The notes beneath the pieces were generated by a model. The model was given only the letters and a program-made list of their open reading frames with translations, did no database searches and was not told the DNA's origin. A program made the position numbers and the translations under genes. Positions 39,029 to 47,024 of a stretch of 64,000 nt of DNA are shown here, piece after piece. The stretch comes from Nostoc piscinale CENA21 (lineage in GTDB: Bacteria; Cyanobacteriota; Cyanobacteriia; Cyanobacteriales; Nostocaceae): contig NZ_CP012036.1 in the NCBI RefSeq assembly GCF_001298445.1, positions 791,267 through 855,266 of the forward strand. Direction: 5' to 3'. The first letter of the stretch is position 1. Each line of letters starts with the position of its first letter.

Positions 39029-39083
39029 ACTAATTTCAAATAATAGACACAATTTATACTTAGACAAAATTGTCAATTAGTAT

Positions 39084-40250
39084 TTATTGGGCTTGAGAAC
39101 AATACCTGTCTAATAATGCACGAGCAAATTCCTGGTGTTGTTCAGCTAGATATTGAGGATAGATAAATTGAGCATTGCCCATAAACCGATACACCCAACG
39201 ACAAAACTCCTCCAGTGATCGCTTAGGTAATTTAACAATATAATCCACGTAAGCAGGTTTGCCATCTTTTCCCGTTGGCCCTGGTTTGATTTCTTGCTTA
39301 GGATGTCGCTTTTCTCCCTCTTGAATAAATGCCATAACTTCAGGAAAAAACCGAACTCGCACTTCTACAAGCTCTAATTCTCCACGGATCTCCCTTTGCT
39401 GATCTTCTTTTGAACCTAACTTTAAGCCCCAACCCACTTTTAAAAGCCGATGAGCGATACGTAAGCTTTTCCATTGGGTAATTGAGCCACGACCTTTGCT
39501 ATCCAGAAGCTTGAAATGATCACTAAAGCGATCAATACGTGACACTACCAGATGACCATCTTTATAGTCCTCATGCAACAAATACCAGGCAATGTCTGCA
39601 TAAATTAGTTGTAAAGGATAAACTTGCTCATATCTAGTTTTGTTGGGATTGTACGGGTTACGAAAGCGATAAAGCTCAACTGCTTGCCCTTTAGTAATTG
39701 CCACTTCAAGTGCATCTAGTTTTTCAAATAACGTGCCTCGGCTTTGATATTTGCCTTTGGCCATCATTTCCGTCGGATCTGTGTAGACAATAACTCGGTC
39801 TAATTGGGTTCTCACCGGATAAAGCATCTCATCTTTCGGGTTTAAACCTCCTAACCGCCGCATTAGTCTTTGATATATCTGGTTAATTTGAGGATCTTCT
39901 TGATACCTTGCCTGAGACTGTAGGGCATTGAGGGCAACTTGTAACTCCTCTCTGTTCATTAGACCTGTACCAAGATAGTAACCCCAGCGGTATGGTCGTC
40001 TATCTAAAAGCCCATAGCGGCGAAGAGTCTTCAAATCACTTTGGATAGTATGACGTGAATAAGGGGGTAGCTCTACATTCAATTCAGAGGCTACTTTATA
40101 TAAATACATTTGTACTATATTTAAGGTATCATGATTACTAGGGTCAGATTGCATAGGATCATAACAACCAACTCCTGGGTTTCGGGCAAAGGTAGCAATT
40201 AACAGTAAAAGTCTCTCGAAGGCAGGAAAACCAGCGTAAGAATGCCCCAT
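39084..40250 (-). CDS. WYL domain transcriptional regulator
   Basis: 388 residues. N-terminal winged helix (ELNVELPPYSRHTIQSDLKTL... RRYGLL), a middle segment, and a WYL domain with YADIAWYLLHEDYKDGHLVVSRIDRF, where WYL is the ligand-sensing motif; a C-terminal WCX-like extension follows (LPKRSLEEFCRWVYRFMG). WYL regulators often control defence, CRISPR and DNA-damage genes. It is divergent from four uncharacterised genes, with two inverted repeats in the 186-bp spacer, so it very probably regulates them. Confidence 0.85.
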   Translation of the reverse strand: MGHSYAGFPAFERLLLLIATFARNPGVGCYDPMQSDPSNHDTLNIVQMYLYKVASELNVELPPYSRHTIQSDLKTLRRYGLLDRRPYRWGYYLGTGLMNREELQVALNALQSQARYQEDPQINQIYQRLMRRLGGLNPKDEMLYPVRTQLDRVIVYTDPTEMMAKGKYQSRGTLFEKLDALEVAITKGQAVELYRFRNPYNPNKTRYEQVYPLQLIYADIAWYLLHEDYKDGHLVVSRIDRFSDHFKLLDSKGRGSITQWKSLRIAHRLLKVGWGLKLGSKEDQQREIRGELELVEVRVRFFPEVMAFIQEGEKRHPKQEIKPGPTGKDGKPAYVDYIVKLPKRSLEEFCRWVYRFMGNAQFIYPQYLAEQHQEFARALLDRYCSQAQ

Positions 40251-40363
40251 AAACTATATTTCATCTAGTCAAGAATAAGACAGTATTAGCCTGTAATATA
40301 CATAAACTTTAAAACTATTGGTAAATATACTTTCTAAAGATTTCATTCTTTAGCCCCCAATAC

Positions 40364-40378
40364 TGCGAAATAGTCGCA
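40364..40378. promoter_or_regulatory. Inverted repeat TGCGA-N5-TCGCA, possible WYL operator
   Basis: A 15-bp perfect inverted repeat (TGCGAAATAGTCGCA) between the divergent WYL gene and the zinc-ribbon gene, 59 bases before the latter's ATG and so near its promoter. The symmetric half-sites are of a size bound by dimeric wHTH regulators. Binding is inferred. Confidence 0.4.
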
Positions 40379-40381
40379 CTC

Positions 40382-40415
40382 TATTTGAACTTCTTTGTAA
40401 GATACAGTTCAAATA
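40382..40415. promoter_or_regulatory. 9-bp inverted repeat TATTTGAAC...GTTCAAATA
   Basis: Arms at 40382-40390 and 40407-40415 are perfect reverse complements with a 16-base spacer, ending 21 bases before the ATG of the 40437 gene. It may be an operator or, in the transcript, a stem-loop close to the RBS (GGAG at 40423-40426). Confidence 0.45.
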
Positions 40416-40436
40416 AAGTTTTGGAGACTAAAAAAT

Positions 40437-41741
40437 ATGCAGACTTGCCCCTCCTGTCAACATCCTTTACTCAACACAGGGTTCTATTGCTCTAACTGTC
40501 CTCAGCAAGTTCGGTGTAAAAGCTGCCATGAAATACTTCTTCTTGATGCAAAAAGATGTGTAATGTGCGGAACGCCAAGAGGTGAAGGGCATGACGGATC
40601 AGCAGCGACCAATGGCAGTAGTTTACCTCCTGTAATGAACACCTTAAAATTTGTTGAATCCAGTAAGGGTTACTCACGTGAAATTCAGGCTTCTTTAACT
40701 AACGAAGTGGGTATTAGCTGGGGTGGCGCGGCGATCGCCGCGATCGTTGGTGGGCAAATGATACCTGGAAAACCGCCTACTGGTCGTCCTGTAATTCGTG
40801 ATGTAAGTAATGCAGAACCGCAACAACTTTCCTTATTCAACTATGAACCCAGTACCGAGAACAACAAACCTACCATTGACACAGTTGCTCAACTTCCAGC
40901 TGCTAATGGAGTTGATGCTGAGAAATTAAGACAGATTTTTCGACATAACGGCGAACAGTTGCAGCTAATGGAAACGCGGCTCAAAGCTACAAACAGGTTA
41001 GATGCTGCACGTAGGTTGATCTTTTTGGTTGTCCTTTACTCATTGGATGTTGATGGACGACAAGAAATTCCCCGTACTGAGTTAAATGACATTCTCAAAA
41101 GAGTTGGCTTGTATGACAACAACACTGCTACATGGATTGGGAAAAGTGCTGACTTGATTGTTGAGAGAGATATGGTTGGACTGCGACTGTCAGGACAAGA
41201 GCAAGCGCGAAAAATTCTAACACAGGTGCTTGATCGCTCAATAGAAGACAAATGGAATTTAACCTCAGGTGCAACCTCGCGCAACTCAAAGTCAAGTGGC
41301 AAGAGTGAAGAGGATTCAGAAAACAGCACCAAGAATGGCAAGCGTAAAAATAATGAGTTTTCCAAAGATGTAGAGTCTTGGGTAGCTAACTGGAAATCAC
41401 TTGCTTTTAATATTGATTTTTATGCAATCATTAAAGATTTTACAGGTATGGAGAAGGGCTTGTTTGGTCTGTGGGCAATTAGTAAGGCAACAAGCAATCC
41501 TGAGATAGTGGTTTCAAGCAATAAGCTCAAGCAGTTCCTGTATTTGGCACTAGGCATCAAGGTAGATCAGAGTAACTTAGAACGGCGTTTACAAGAAGCT
41601 TCAGGACAAGGAAGTTTAATTAAAGTGCAAGGTGGTTTCCAAATACTTGCTCCAGGCTTGGCTGAGGTCGAAAGATTAATAAACTCCAGACAAAACAACG
41701 CATCCATTGATGAATCTTCTGAAAATGCTGGTGAGGTGTAG
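40437..41741 (+). CDS. Double zinc-ribbon protein of unknown function (gene 1 of WYL-linked operon)
   Basis: 434 residues, no named family recognised. N-terminus has four CxxC pairs (CPSC 4-7, CSNC 18-21, CKSC 27-30, CVMC 41-44), i.e. two zinc ribbons. A middle domain (NRLDAARRLIFLVVLYSLDV ... LNDILKRVGLYDNNTATWIG) looks like a wHTH or TerB-like helical bundle. A charged Ser/Asn/Lys linker (SSGKSEEDSENSTKNGKRKN) is followed by a second wHTH-like domain (GLFGLWAISKATSNPEIVVS ... SLIKVQGGFQILAPGLAEVE). It may be an adaptor that binds nucleic acid. It ends 2 bases before the next start. Confidence 0.7.
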   Translation: MQTCPSCQHPLLNTGFYCSNCPQQVRCKSCHEILLLDAKRCVMCGTPRGEGHDGSAATNGSSLPPVMNTLKFVESSKGYSREIQASLTNEVGISWGGAAIAAIVGGQMIPGKPPTGRPVIRDVSNAEPQQLSLFNYEPSTENNKPTIDTVAQLPAANGVDAEKLRQIFRHNGEQLQLMETRLKATNRLDAARRLIFLVVLYSLDVDGRQEIPRTELNDILKRVGLYDNNTATWIGKSADLIVERDMVGLRLSGQEQARKILTQVLDRSIEDKWNLTSGATSRNSKSSGKSEEDSENSTKNGKRKNNEFSKDVESWVANWKSLAFNIDFYAIIKDFTGMEKGLFGLWAISKATSNPEIVVSSNKLKQFLYLALGIKVDQSNLERRLQEASGQGSLIKVQGGFQILAPGLAEVERLINSRQNNASIDESSENAGEV

Positions 41742-41743
41742 CT

Positions 41744-42523
41744 ATGAGAAGGACATCTGAGCAATTAATTCAGGAACTTTCAAAAATGGTTGACGTTCAC
41801 TTTGCTCATGCAGTGGTTGAATGCTACGTAGAAATGCAGCAAAGATTTTTAGCTGGCGACTGGCAACCAGCAGAATTAGATGGTGGACGCTTTTGTGAAG
41901 CGGTTTCGCGTTGTTTGTTTCAAATGGACACCGGAAAGATTGATCATCGTCAATTGCCTGGTGATATTCGTAGACATTTACTAAACAAAAGCATTCCTCA
42001 TAAACTTGGCTCAAAAGATCGTTATCATTTAGCCAAAGTAATTGAGGTTGTATATGGCTTCCGCTCCGATCGCGGTGCTGTTCACATATCAACCGAATAC
42101 ACCGCCAATTATATGGATTCAATGCTAGTGCTTCATGCCAGCAAATGGATTTTTGCCGAATTTCTCCGCCTCGTGTGGAATCGCGATCAAAAGGTTGTTG
42201 CAGAAACGATTGCCCAGATTGTTCAACTAGAACATTCAGTAATTCATGAATTAGATGGAAAACCCCTAATTTTGGCAAGAGATATTTCTGCAACAGATGA
42301 AGTTCTTTTGCTTCTGTATCATGCTGCCAATAATCGCTTGAGTCGGGTTGAATTACGCGAACAGGCTGCTGGTCAAAGTTCTCAGAACGTTAACGTTGCT
42401 GTATCTAGACTAATTAAAAATAAGGAGATTCGACCTGTTGCTGAGGATGAAGTCGCTCTCACTCCCAATGGTCAAAAACGAATCCTTGAGCAAGTATTAC
42501 CTAAGTACACTCCCCAAAAATAG
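41744..42523 (+). CDS. Helical protein with Abi-C-like core and C-terminal wHTH (gene 2)
   Basis: 259 residues, unrecognised. The stretch VVYGFRSDRGAVHISTEYTA ... LHASKWIFAEFLRLVWNRDQ resembles the RN/DxxG.H plus helix pattern of the C-terminus of abortive-infection-type proteins (Abi_C-like), though this is only pattern similarity. A winged-helix follows (ATDEVLLLLYHAANNRLSRV, VNVAVSRLIKNKEIRP, VALTPNGQKRILEQ). Its start is 2 bases after the zinc-ribbon gene's stop, so the two are translated together. An opposite-strand 183-codon frame here is a shadow. Confidence 0.65.
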   Translation: MRRTSEQLIQELSKMVDVHFAHAVVECYVEMQQRFLAGDWQPAELDGGRFCEAVSRCLFQMDTGKIDHRQLPGDIRRHLLNKSIPHKLGSKDRYHLAKVIEVVYGFRSDRGAVHISTEYTANYMDSMLVLHASKWIFAEFLRLVWNRDQKVVAETIAQIVQLEHSVIHELDGKPLILARDISATDEVLLLLYHAANNRLSRVELREQAAGQSSQNVNVAVSRLIKNKEIRPVAEDEVALTPNGQKRILEQVLPKYTPQK

Positions 42524-42708
42524 AATTGCCAGTTCAATTGCAACAAACGCATCAAAAAAATGCCCTTTAAATCAGGGAAAAGATCGTCGATAACCTAACA
42601 AAGTGAAGATTTTTATACCATTTCCGAGAAAATACGGCTCCAAATTAGCTTTCAGTTACTCTATTTATTAAGTAAGAATCAATAGCTACTTTCAAAAGCG
42701 ATCGCACA

Positions 42709-43467
42709 ATGGACGACAGCAAAGCATTATTTGACTATTGGCATGACCCAGTAAAACTGAAAAACGATGAATTAATTGCGGCTCTTGGTCATGTCCAAAC
42801 ACAAAAGCTACGCCATGAATGTACCAACTACGATGAACTCTGGCGTAGCCCTGAGGTTCAACAACTGGATGAACCAGAGCGTAGTAGGGTTATTGCTATC
42901 ATTAAGTACGAGTGTACAGCCAAAGTTTTACAGAATCGGGCTGGTCGTCTGCGTAATCGCGCTAGTGAACTTGAGGCAGCCTGTCATGAGCTAGATCAAC
43001 AAAAATCTAAGCTTTTAGTCCTCATTAACGCATTAAGAGAGAAACTGTTTGGGAAGGACAAAGACATTAAGAGGTTAGAAGCACGAATAGCCTCGCTTGA
43101 AGTTGAAAATGAAGCCCTCCGATCTGAAGTTGAAAATAGTAAAGCCAAGGCGGAACTGGTTACAGAACTAGAGCAGCTTAAGAAGAAGTACAATGCACTT
43201 GAGAAGCAAAGACAGAAGTTAGCTAAAACGAATCAGAGTTTAGGTGGAAGAGTTTCCCATACGCAACGCTATAAGCAACAAAGAGATGAAGCAAGAGCTT
43301 TAATTGAACAGCAGAAACAGCAAATTGCTACATTAGTTCAAGAAAGTCAGCTTCTTCGTCAAGAGAATGAGAGACTTTATCAGAAATTAAAAAAAAGTAG
43401 AGCCATAAAATACTCTGGGTTTGCGACGCTCGATAGTAATTATGAAACTTCAAGAGCTAAAAGCTAA
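42709..43467 (+). CDS. Long coiled-coil protein (gene 3)
   Basis: 252 residues. Residues 1-80 form a small helical head (MDDSKALFDYWHDPVKLKND); ~85-232 are one continuous coiled coil (LEAACHELDQQKSKLLVLIN, IKRLEARIASLEVENEALRS, QIATLVQESQLLRQENERLY). No enzymatic motif. The end is uncertain: an A8 run at 43389-43396, like those that break other genes here, would with one A fewer end the protein at KKVEP, and the overlap with gene 4 would vanish. It follows gene 2 by 185 bases and is probably part of the same accessory set. Confidence 0.65.
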   Translation: MDDSKALFDYWHDPVKLKNDELIAALGHVQTQKLRHECTNYDELWRSPEVQQLDEPERSRVIAIIKYECTAKVLQNRAGRLRNRASELEAACHELDQQKSKLLVLINALREKLFGKDKDIKRLEARIASLEVENEALRSEVENSKAKAELVTELEQLKKKYNALEKQRQKLAKTNQSLGGRVSHTQRYKQQRDEARALIEQQKQQIATLVQESQLLRQENERLYQKLKKSRAIKYSGFATLDSNYETSRAKS

Positions 43468-43837
43468 GGTCTACGAGTTAGCTGGGGTCAACACTACCAA
43501 GCAACTCAAGGCAAAGTACGGCGAGATTAAGACGTTGGATATGCGTCTTAAAGCCTCCTGGGAAAAAACTCTGATTATTGTTCAAAAACAGCACAGTGAG
43601 TTTGAAGATTGGTTAGAAAATCCACCAGAGGAATATAAAGAAATTTTTTCTCAAATTGCAGAAACTTCGCAAAAATATGACCAGAAATCAGCAGAGACCA
43701 AGCAGTTAGTACGAGAGGTTTTGTCAATAGCTAATAATCTGGAGGATATAGCAGAAGAATTTCAAAAGGAAGCAGATCAAATAACGCAAGAAATAGAAAT
43801 AAACAGAGAGATTTCAAAAAAAGCCAGATTAAACTAG
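43442..43837 (+). CDS. Small helical protein (gene 4)
   Basis: 131 residues from ATG 43442 (MKLQELKAKVYELAGVNTTK). KQLKAKYGEIKTLDMRLKAS is followed by long amphipathic helices (TAETSQKYDQKSAETKQLV-type, EFQKEADQITQEIEINREIS). It overlaps gene 3 by 26 bases, so coupled translation is likely. No family recognised; with gene 3 it may form a coiled-coil complex. Confidence 0.65.
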   Translation: MKLQELKAKVYELAGVNTTKQLKAKYGEIKTLDMRLKASWEKTLIIVQKQHSEFEDWLENPPEEYKEIFSQIAETSQKYDQKSAETKQLVREVLSIANNLEDIAEEFQKEADQITQEIEINREISKKARLN

Positions 43838-44010
43838 ATATGGTATAAAATTTACGCAATCCTTCTCTCAAACTCTTATAAATTTGCGTCCTTTGCGGTA
43901 CATTCCCTACCCTTCGGGTTCTTCAAAAGATTACAGGAAGATGCTCACACGTCTACGTTTCTTCATAACTTTTGCGTAAATATTAATGTATAAAATACTA
44001 CTACTTAAAT

Positions 44011-44035
44011 AAAAACCCCCGAATTTATTCAGGGG
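44011..44035 (-). terminator. Rho-independent terminator of the ndh-nadK operon
   Basis: On the minus strand: CCCCTGAAT-AA-ATTCGGGGG followed by TTTTT (A's at 44011-44015 on plus). It lies 86 bases past the nadK stop, in the orientation of the gltA-ndhA-ndhE-nadK genes. Confidence 0.8.
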
Positions 44036-44120
44036 CTAGAAGTTTACAAAATTACTAACTCGATGCAATTACCTGTGATCAAATTCTGAGAGTTACCCCC
44101 AGGCAACTGGGGACTGTCAA

Positions 44121-45041
44121 TCAATTACGATGATTGTTACTGTAGCGAACCCTTGTACCTGCCCAGAGTAACTTTTCGCGCAGTGTTTGATAATAGGAAT
44201 TGTTTTCGCGTAAGACAATAAATTTAGCTCGACACTCAGCCATCCTGACATCAACGCGATGTCCAGGCCAAATGGAAGTAGATAACACCCCATCCATCCA
44301 CAATTTAGTACTTAAGTCGTAATCGCCCAAAGGCCAAATACTCACCACAACCCCAGGCGGTAAAACCAAGGGACGGCTAGAAAGGCTCATTGGACAAATG
44401 GGAGTAATGGTGACAGCTTCCATACCATCGTGCATGATAGGGCCATTAGCCGAAACAGTGTAACCAGTGGAACCTGTAGGAGTAGAAATAATCAACCCGT
44501 CTCCTACATACTGATCGACTACTTCACCATCAATTTCCATTTCTAGGATAGAGGTGATCATGCGATCGGCAGAAGCGGGTTTAACACAAAATTCATTTAA
44601 TGATAGGTAGCGTTCGGTGACTGGTTCTAAATTCGTGCGATGGCCTTCATACACTGCGGCTTGTAGCATCATTCGCCGTTGAATGGCATAACGATCTTCC
44701 AACAACCGATCCCACACTTTTTCTGTATCTTGAAATTCATCTACAGACTCGGTTAAAAAGCCCAGATGACCACCCACATTCACGCCAAGAATGGGGATAC
44801 CAGCTGGGGCTAAATGTCTGGCACTAGTTAAAACAGTACCATCACCACCGAGTACTAAAGCCATGTCAATTGGTTGATTAGACGATGCCAAAAATACCGG
44901 GTAAGGGTTATCTTTTGGCCCGCTAGGCCCCATAAGTACATGACAACCGCGATTTTCTAGTTGCTTGGCACAAATTTCTGCCCAGCGTTTACTTTGAGAA
45001 TCTCGCGCCTTATAAGCAATGATTACCTGCTTGAGTTGCAC
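44121..45041 (-). CDS. nadK: NAD(+) kinase
   Basis: 306 residues starting at GTG 45041 (VQLKQVIIAYKARDSQSKRW read as Met); a TTG two codons upstream is possible. ATP/polyphosphate-dependent phosphorylation of NAD to NADP. Motifs: MALVLGGDGTVLTSARHLAP (GGDGT), VNVGGHLGFLTE, LNEFCV and GDGLIISTPTGSTGYTVSANGP. It begins 6 bases after the ndhE stop, in the same operon; cyanobacteria have two NAD kinases and this ~306-residue form with the ndh neighbourhood fits the ndh-linked one. Confidence 0.9.
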   Translation of the reverse strand: MQLKQVIIAYKARDSQSKRWAEICAKQLENRGCHVLMGPSGPKDNPYPVFLASSNQPIDMALVLGGDGTVLTSARHLAPAGIPILGVNVGGHLGFLTESVDEFQDTEKVWDRLLEDRYAIQRRMMLQAAVYEGHRTNLEPVTERYLSLNEFCVKPASADRMITSILEMEIDGEVVDQYVGDGLIISTPTGSTGYTVSANGPIMHDGMEAVTITPICPMSLSSRPLVLPPGVVVSIWPLGDYDLSTKLWMDGVLSTSIWPGHRVDVRMAECRAKFIVLRENNSYYQTLREKLLWAGTRVRYSNNHRN

Positions 45042-45047
45042 GCACAA

Positions 45048-45353
45048 TTACCACTTCAGGAGATTAAACTGCTCCATATCGACGGTATCACGGTTGCGAT
45101 AAATGGCCAAAACGATCGCCAAACCTACCGCCGCTTCGGCAGCAGCCACAGTAATGACAAATACGGTAAATACTTGGCCTTTAATTAATGTTGAGTCAAG
45201 AAAGTTGGAAAATGCCATTAAATTCAAGTTAACAGCATTTAGCAGTAGCTCAATTGACATCAGCACCCGCACAGCATTACGACTGGTAATTAAACCATAA
45301 ATCCCGATACAAAACAAAGCGGCGGCCAGTAATAAAAAGTACTGAAGTTGCAT
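45048..45353 (-). CDS. ndhE: NAD(P)H-quinone oxidoreductase subunit 4L (NdhE)
   Basis: 101 residues, three membrane helices, full length for NdhE/NuoK. Contains LFCIGIYGLITSRNAVRVLM, SIELLLNAVNLNLMAFS (conserved membrane Glu) and TVAAAEAAVGLAIVLAIYRN. A membrane-arm subunit of thylakoid NDH-1, used in respiration and cyclic electron flow. It follows ndhG by an unusually long 277-base gap full of repeats. Confidence 0.95.
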   Translation of the reverse strand: MQLQYFLLLAAALFCIGIYGLITSRNAVRVLMSIELLLNAVNLNLMAFSNFLDSTLIKGQVFTVFVITVAAAEAAVGLAIVLAIYRNRDTVDMEQFNLLKW

Positions 45354-45630
45354 GAATCCTATTATTCCTTCTCTAATATGCTGGATAAGGCAAAAGGTAA
45401 AAGTAAAAAGGCAAAAGTAAAAAGTTAAAAAGCAAAAGAAAAAGAAAGAAAATAGTTGGTTCGCACAGCCTTGTCGTAGCGCAGTCTAACCAATATCTTT
45501 TTACTTCTCACTCTTGCGAGTTCGCCAGTTGACGACAGTTGCCTCAAGTCGGGAGATCCGCCCACGGCACTATCTCCTTTATGCCGGGGAACCCGTCCAC
45601 CGCACTGGCTTACTTTTTACTTTTTACTTT
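45354..45630. repeat. Repeat-filled spacer between ndhG and ndhE
   Basis: 277 bases with no gene. 45385-45450 is a purine-rich array of AAAAGGTAAAAG/GGCAAAAGTAAAA-type units, and 45578-45620 is a copy of the dispersed CGGG-hairpin repeat also found at 9617-9660. Repeat insertion has expanded a spacer that is normally short in ndhA-I-G-E. Confidence 0.7.
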
Positions 45631-46248
45631 TTAATCTTGGCTGTCTCTACCTGCTGATACCAGTTCTCTGGGGCGTTCTGGCAAAGTTAGAACGGTTGAG
45701 GGTGAAACTTGATCTGGCAGGTACTCACGTCGCGCCAAAATAATTGCGCCTACCATTGCCATCAGCAACAAAATAGAAGCCAGTTCAAAAGGTAATAAAA
45801 AGTCGCTGAAGAAATGCTCACCAATCAACACTATTGAACTTTCACCAGCTACGGGAGTAGTGGAGTATGCCCAAGGGGTTGCCAAAACCATTGCACTCAA
45901 CAAGCCAAATAACCCAATACTAACTACACCTGTGAGTACTTTCCGCACTCCAGCACTAGGAAATGGGGCAAAATCTTGGCGCTTGTTCACCAGCATAATG
46001 GCGAACAAAATTAACACGTTAACAGCCCCAACATAAATCAATACTTGGGCTGCGGCTACAAAGTCCGCATTCAGCAACAGGTACATTCCCGCAATGCTGA
46101 TAAATACGCCTCCTAGCAAAAAGGCAGAATAAACAATGCTGGAAGACAACACTACACCCAGTGCTGCCCCAATTAGCATTACTGCTAGTACGCCAAACGA
46201 AATAATCTGTACACCTTCCGCTAGATTCACTTTTTTATCCTCGGTCAA
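45631..46248 (-). CDS. ndhG: NAD(P)H-quinone oxidoreductase subunit J/6 (NdhG)
   Basis: 205 residues with five membrane helices: VQIISFGVLAVMLIGAALGV, VVLSSSIVYSAFLLGGVFIS, the family FVAAAQVLIYVGAVNVLILFAIM, and a late FELASILLLMAMVGAIILARRE. Ends in a non-conserved polar tail (TLPERPRELVSAGRDSQD). Membrane-arm subunit of NDH-1. Downstream of ndhI on the same strand, separated by a 7-bp tandem repeat. Confidence 0.95.
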   Translation of the reverse strand: MTEDKKVNLAEGVQIISFGVLAVMLIGAALGVVLSSSIVYSAFLLGGVFISIAGMYLLLNADFVAAAQVLIYVGAVNVLILFAIMLVNKRQDFAPFPSAGVRKVLTGVVSIGLFGLLSAMVLATPWAYSTTPVAGESSIVLIGEHFFSDFLLPFELASILLLMAMVGAIILARREYLPDQVSPSTVLTLPERPRELVSAGRDSQD

Positions 46249-46253
46249 TGGTT

Positions 46254-46280
46254 ATTAGTCATTAGTCATTAGTCATTAGT
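46254..46280. repeat. Short tandem repeat, ATTAGTC heptamer
   Basis: ATTAGTC three times plus ATTAGT, in the ndhI-ndhG spacer. Heptameric STRRs of this kind are characteristic of heterocystous cyanobacteria. Related ATGACTAATGAC motifs recur near 46985-47015. Confidence 0.85.
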
Positions 46281-46310
46281 AAAAAACAAAGAACAAATGA
46301 CTGATGACAT

Positions 46311-46886
46311 TTATTTTTCTGCAAGGTCTTCTGGGCGTGCGCCAGGGCGGGGTGCATCTGCGGGGACACCGTGGGGTTCGAGTACGCCCTTGGGTAGATA
46401 AACTAGTTCGCGTAGCGGTGTCACCATTGGATCATTAGTGACTTTGTAAGGCAGACGGCCGAGAGCTACGCTGTCATAGTTCAGTTCATGGCGATCGTAG
46501 GTGGAAAGTTCGTACTCTTCTGTCATGGATAGACAGTTGGTTGGGCAGTATTCCACACAGTTACCACAGAAAATACAAACCCCAAAGTCGATGCTGTAGT
46601 GTTTGAGCTTTTTCTTTTTGCTAGCTTTTTCAAATTCCCAATCAACTACAGGTAAGTTAATGGGACATACACGCACACAGACTTCGCAGGCGATACATTT
46701 ATCAAATTCATAGTGAATCCTACCGCGAAACCTTTCTCCAGGAATGAGTTTCTCGTAAGGGTACTGTACGGTAACTGGTCGCCGCCGCATGTGGTCGAAG
46801 GTAACAGATAGCCCCTGACCGATGTAACGACCAGCTTGGACTGCTTCTTTGGCGTAATCACCAACTTGCTTCAGGAACTTTAGCAT
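46311..46886 (-). CDS. ndhI: NAD(P)H-quinone oxidoreductase subunit I (NdhI)
   Basis: 191 residues. Two 4Fe-4S cluster motifs: CIACEVCVRVCPINLP and CIFCGNCVEYCPTNCLS, each CxxCxxCxxxCP. Typical NdhI N-terminus (GDYAKEAVQAGRYIGQGLSV) and C-terminal extension. Peripheral arm subunit that passes electrons to quinone; in cyanobacteria it receives them from ferredoxin. Between ndhA and ndhG. Confidence 0.95.
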   Translation of the reverse strand: MLKFLKQVGDYAKEAVQAGRYIGQGLSVTFDHMRRRPVTVQYPYEKLIPGERFRGRIHYEFDKCIACEVCVRVCPINLPVVDWEFEKASKKKKLKHYSIDFGVCIFCGNCVEYCPTNCLSMTEEYELSTYDRHELNYDSVALGRLPYKVTNDPMVTPLRELVYLPKGVLEPHGVPADAPRPGARPEDLAEK

Positions 46887-46929
46887 TGTGTTTCACTCTC
46901 TCTTTTTTGTCATGTGCCGATTGTCATTT

Positions 46930-46960
46930 GTGAGCCACTGCGTTGGACGGGTTTCCCAGC
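46930..46960 (-). repeat. Dispersed CGGG-hairpin repeat, copy 3 (inverted)
   Basis: GTGAGCCACTGCGTTGGACG then GGTTTCCCAGC is the reverse complement of the repeat core at 9617-9660 and 45578-45620 with a few changes. It lies in the ndhA-ndhI spacer. Confidence 0.7.
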
Positions 46961-47024
46961 TTATAGCAAGTGGAGTCATTGGTCATTTGTTCTTGGCTAA
47001 TGACCAATGACTAATGACAATTGA

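Noticed and set aside
41742..42293. 183-codon minus-strand open frame opposite WYL-operon gene 2
   Set aside because: It lies entirely inside a better-supported plus-strand gene with operon spacing; shadow frame.
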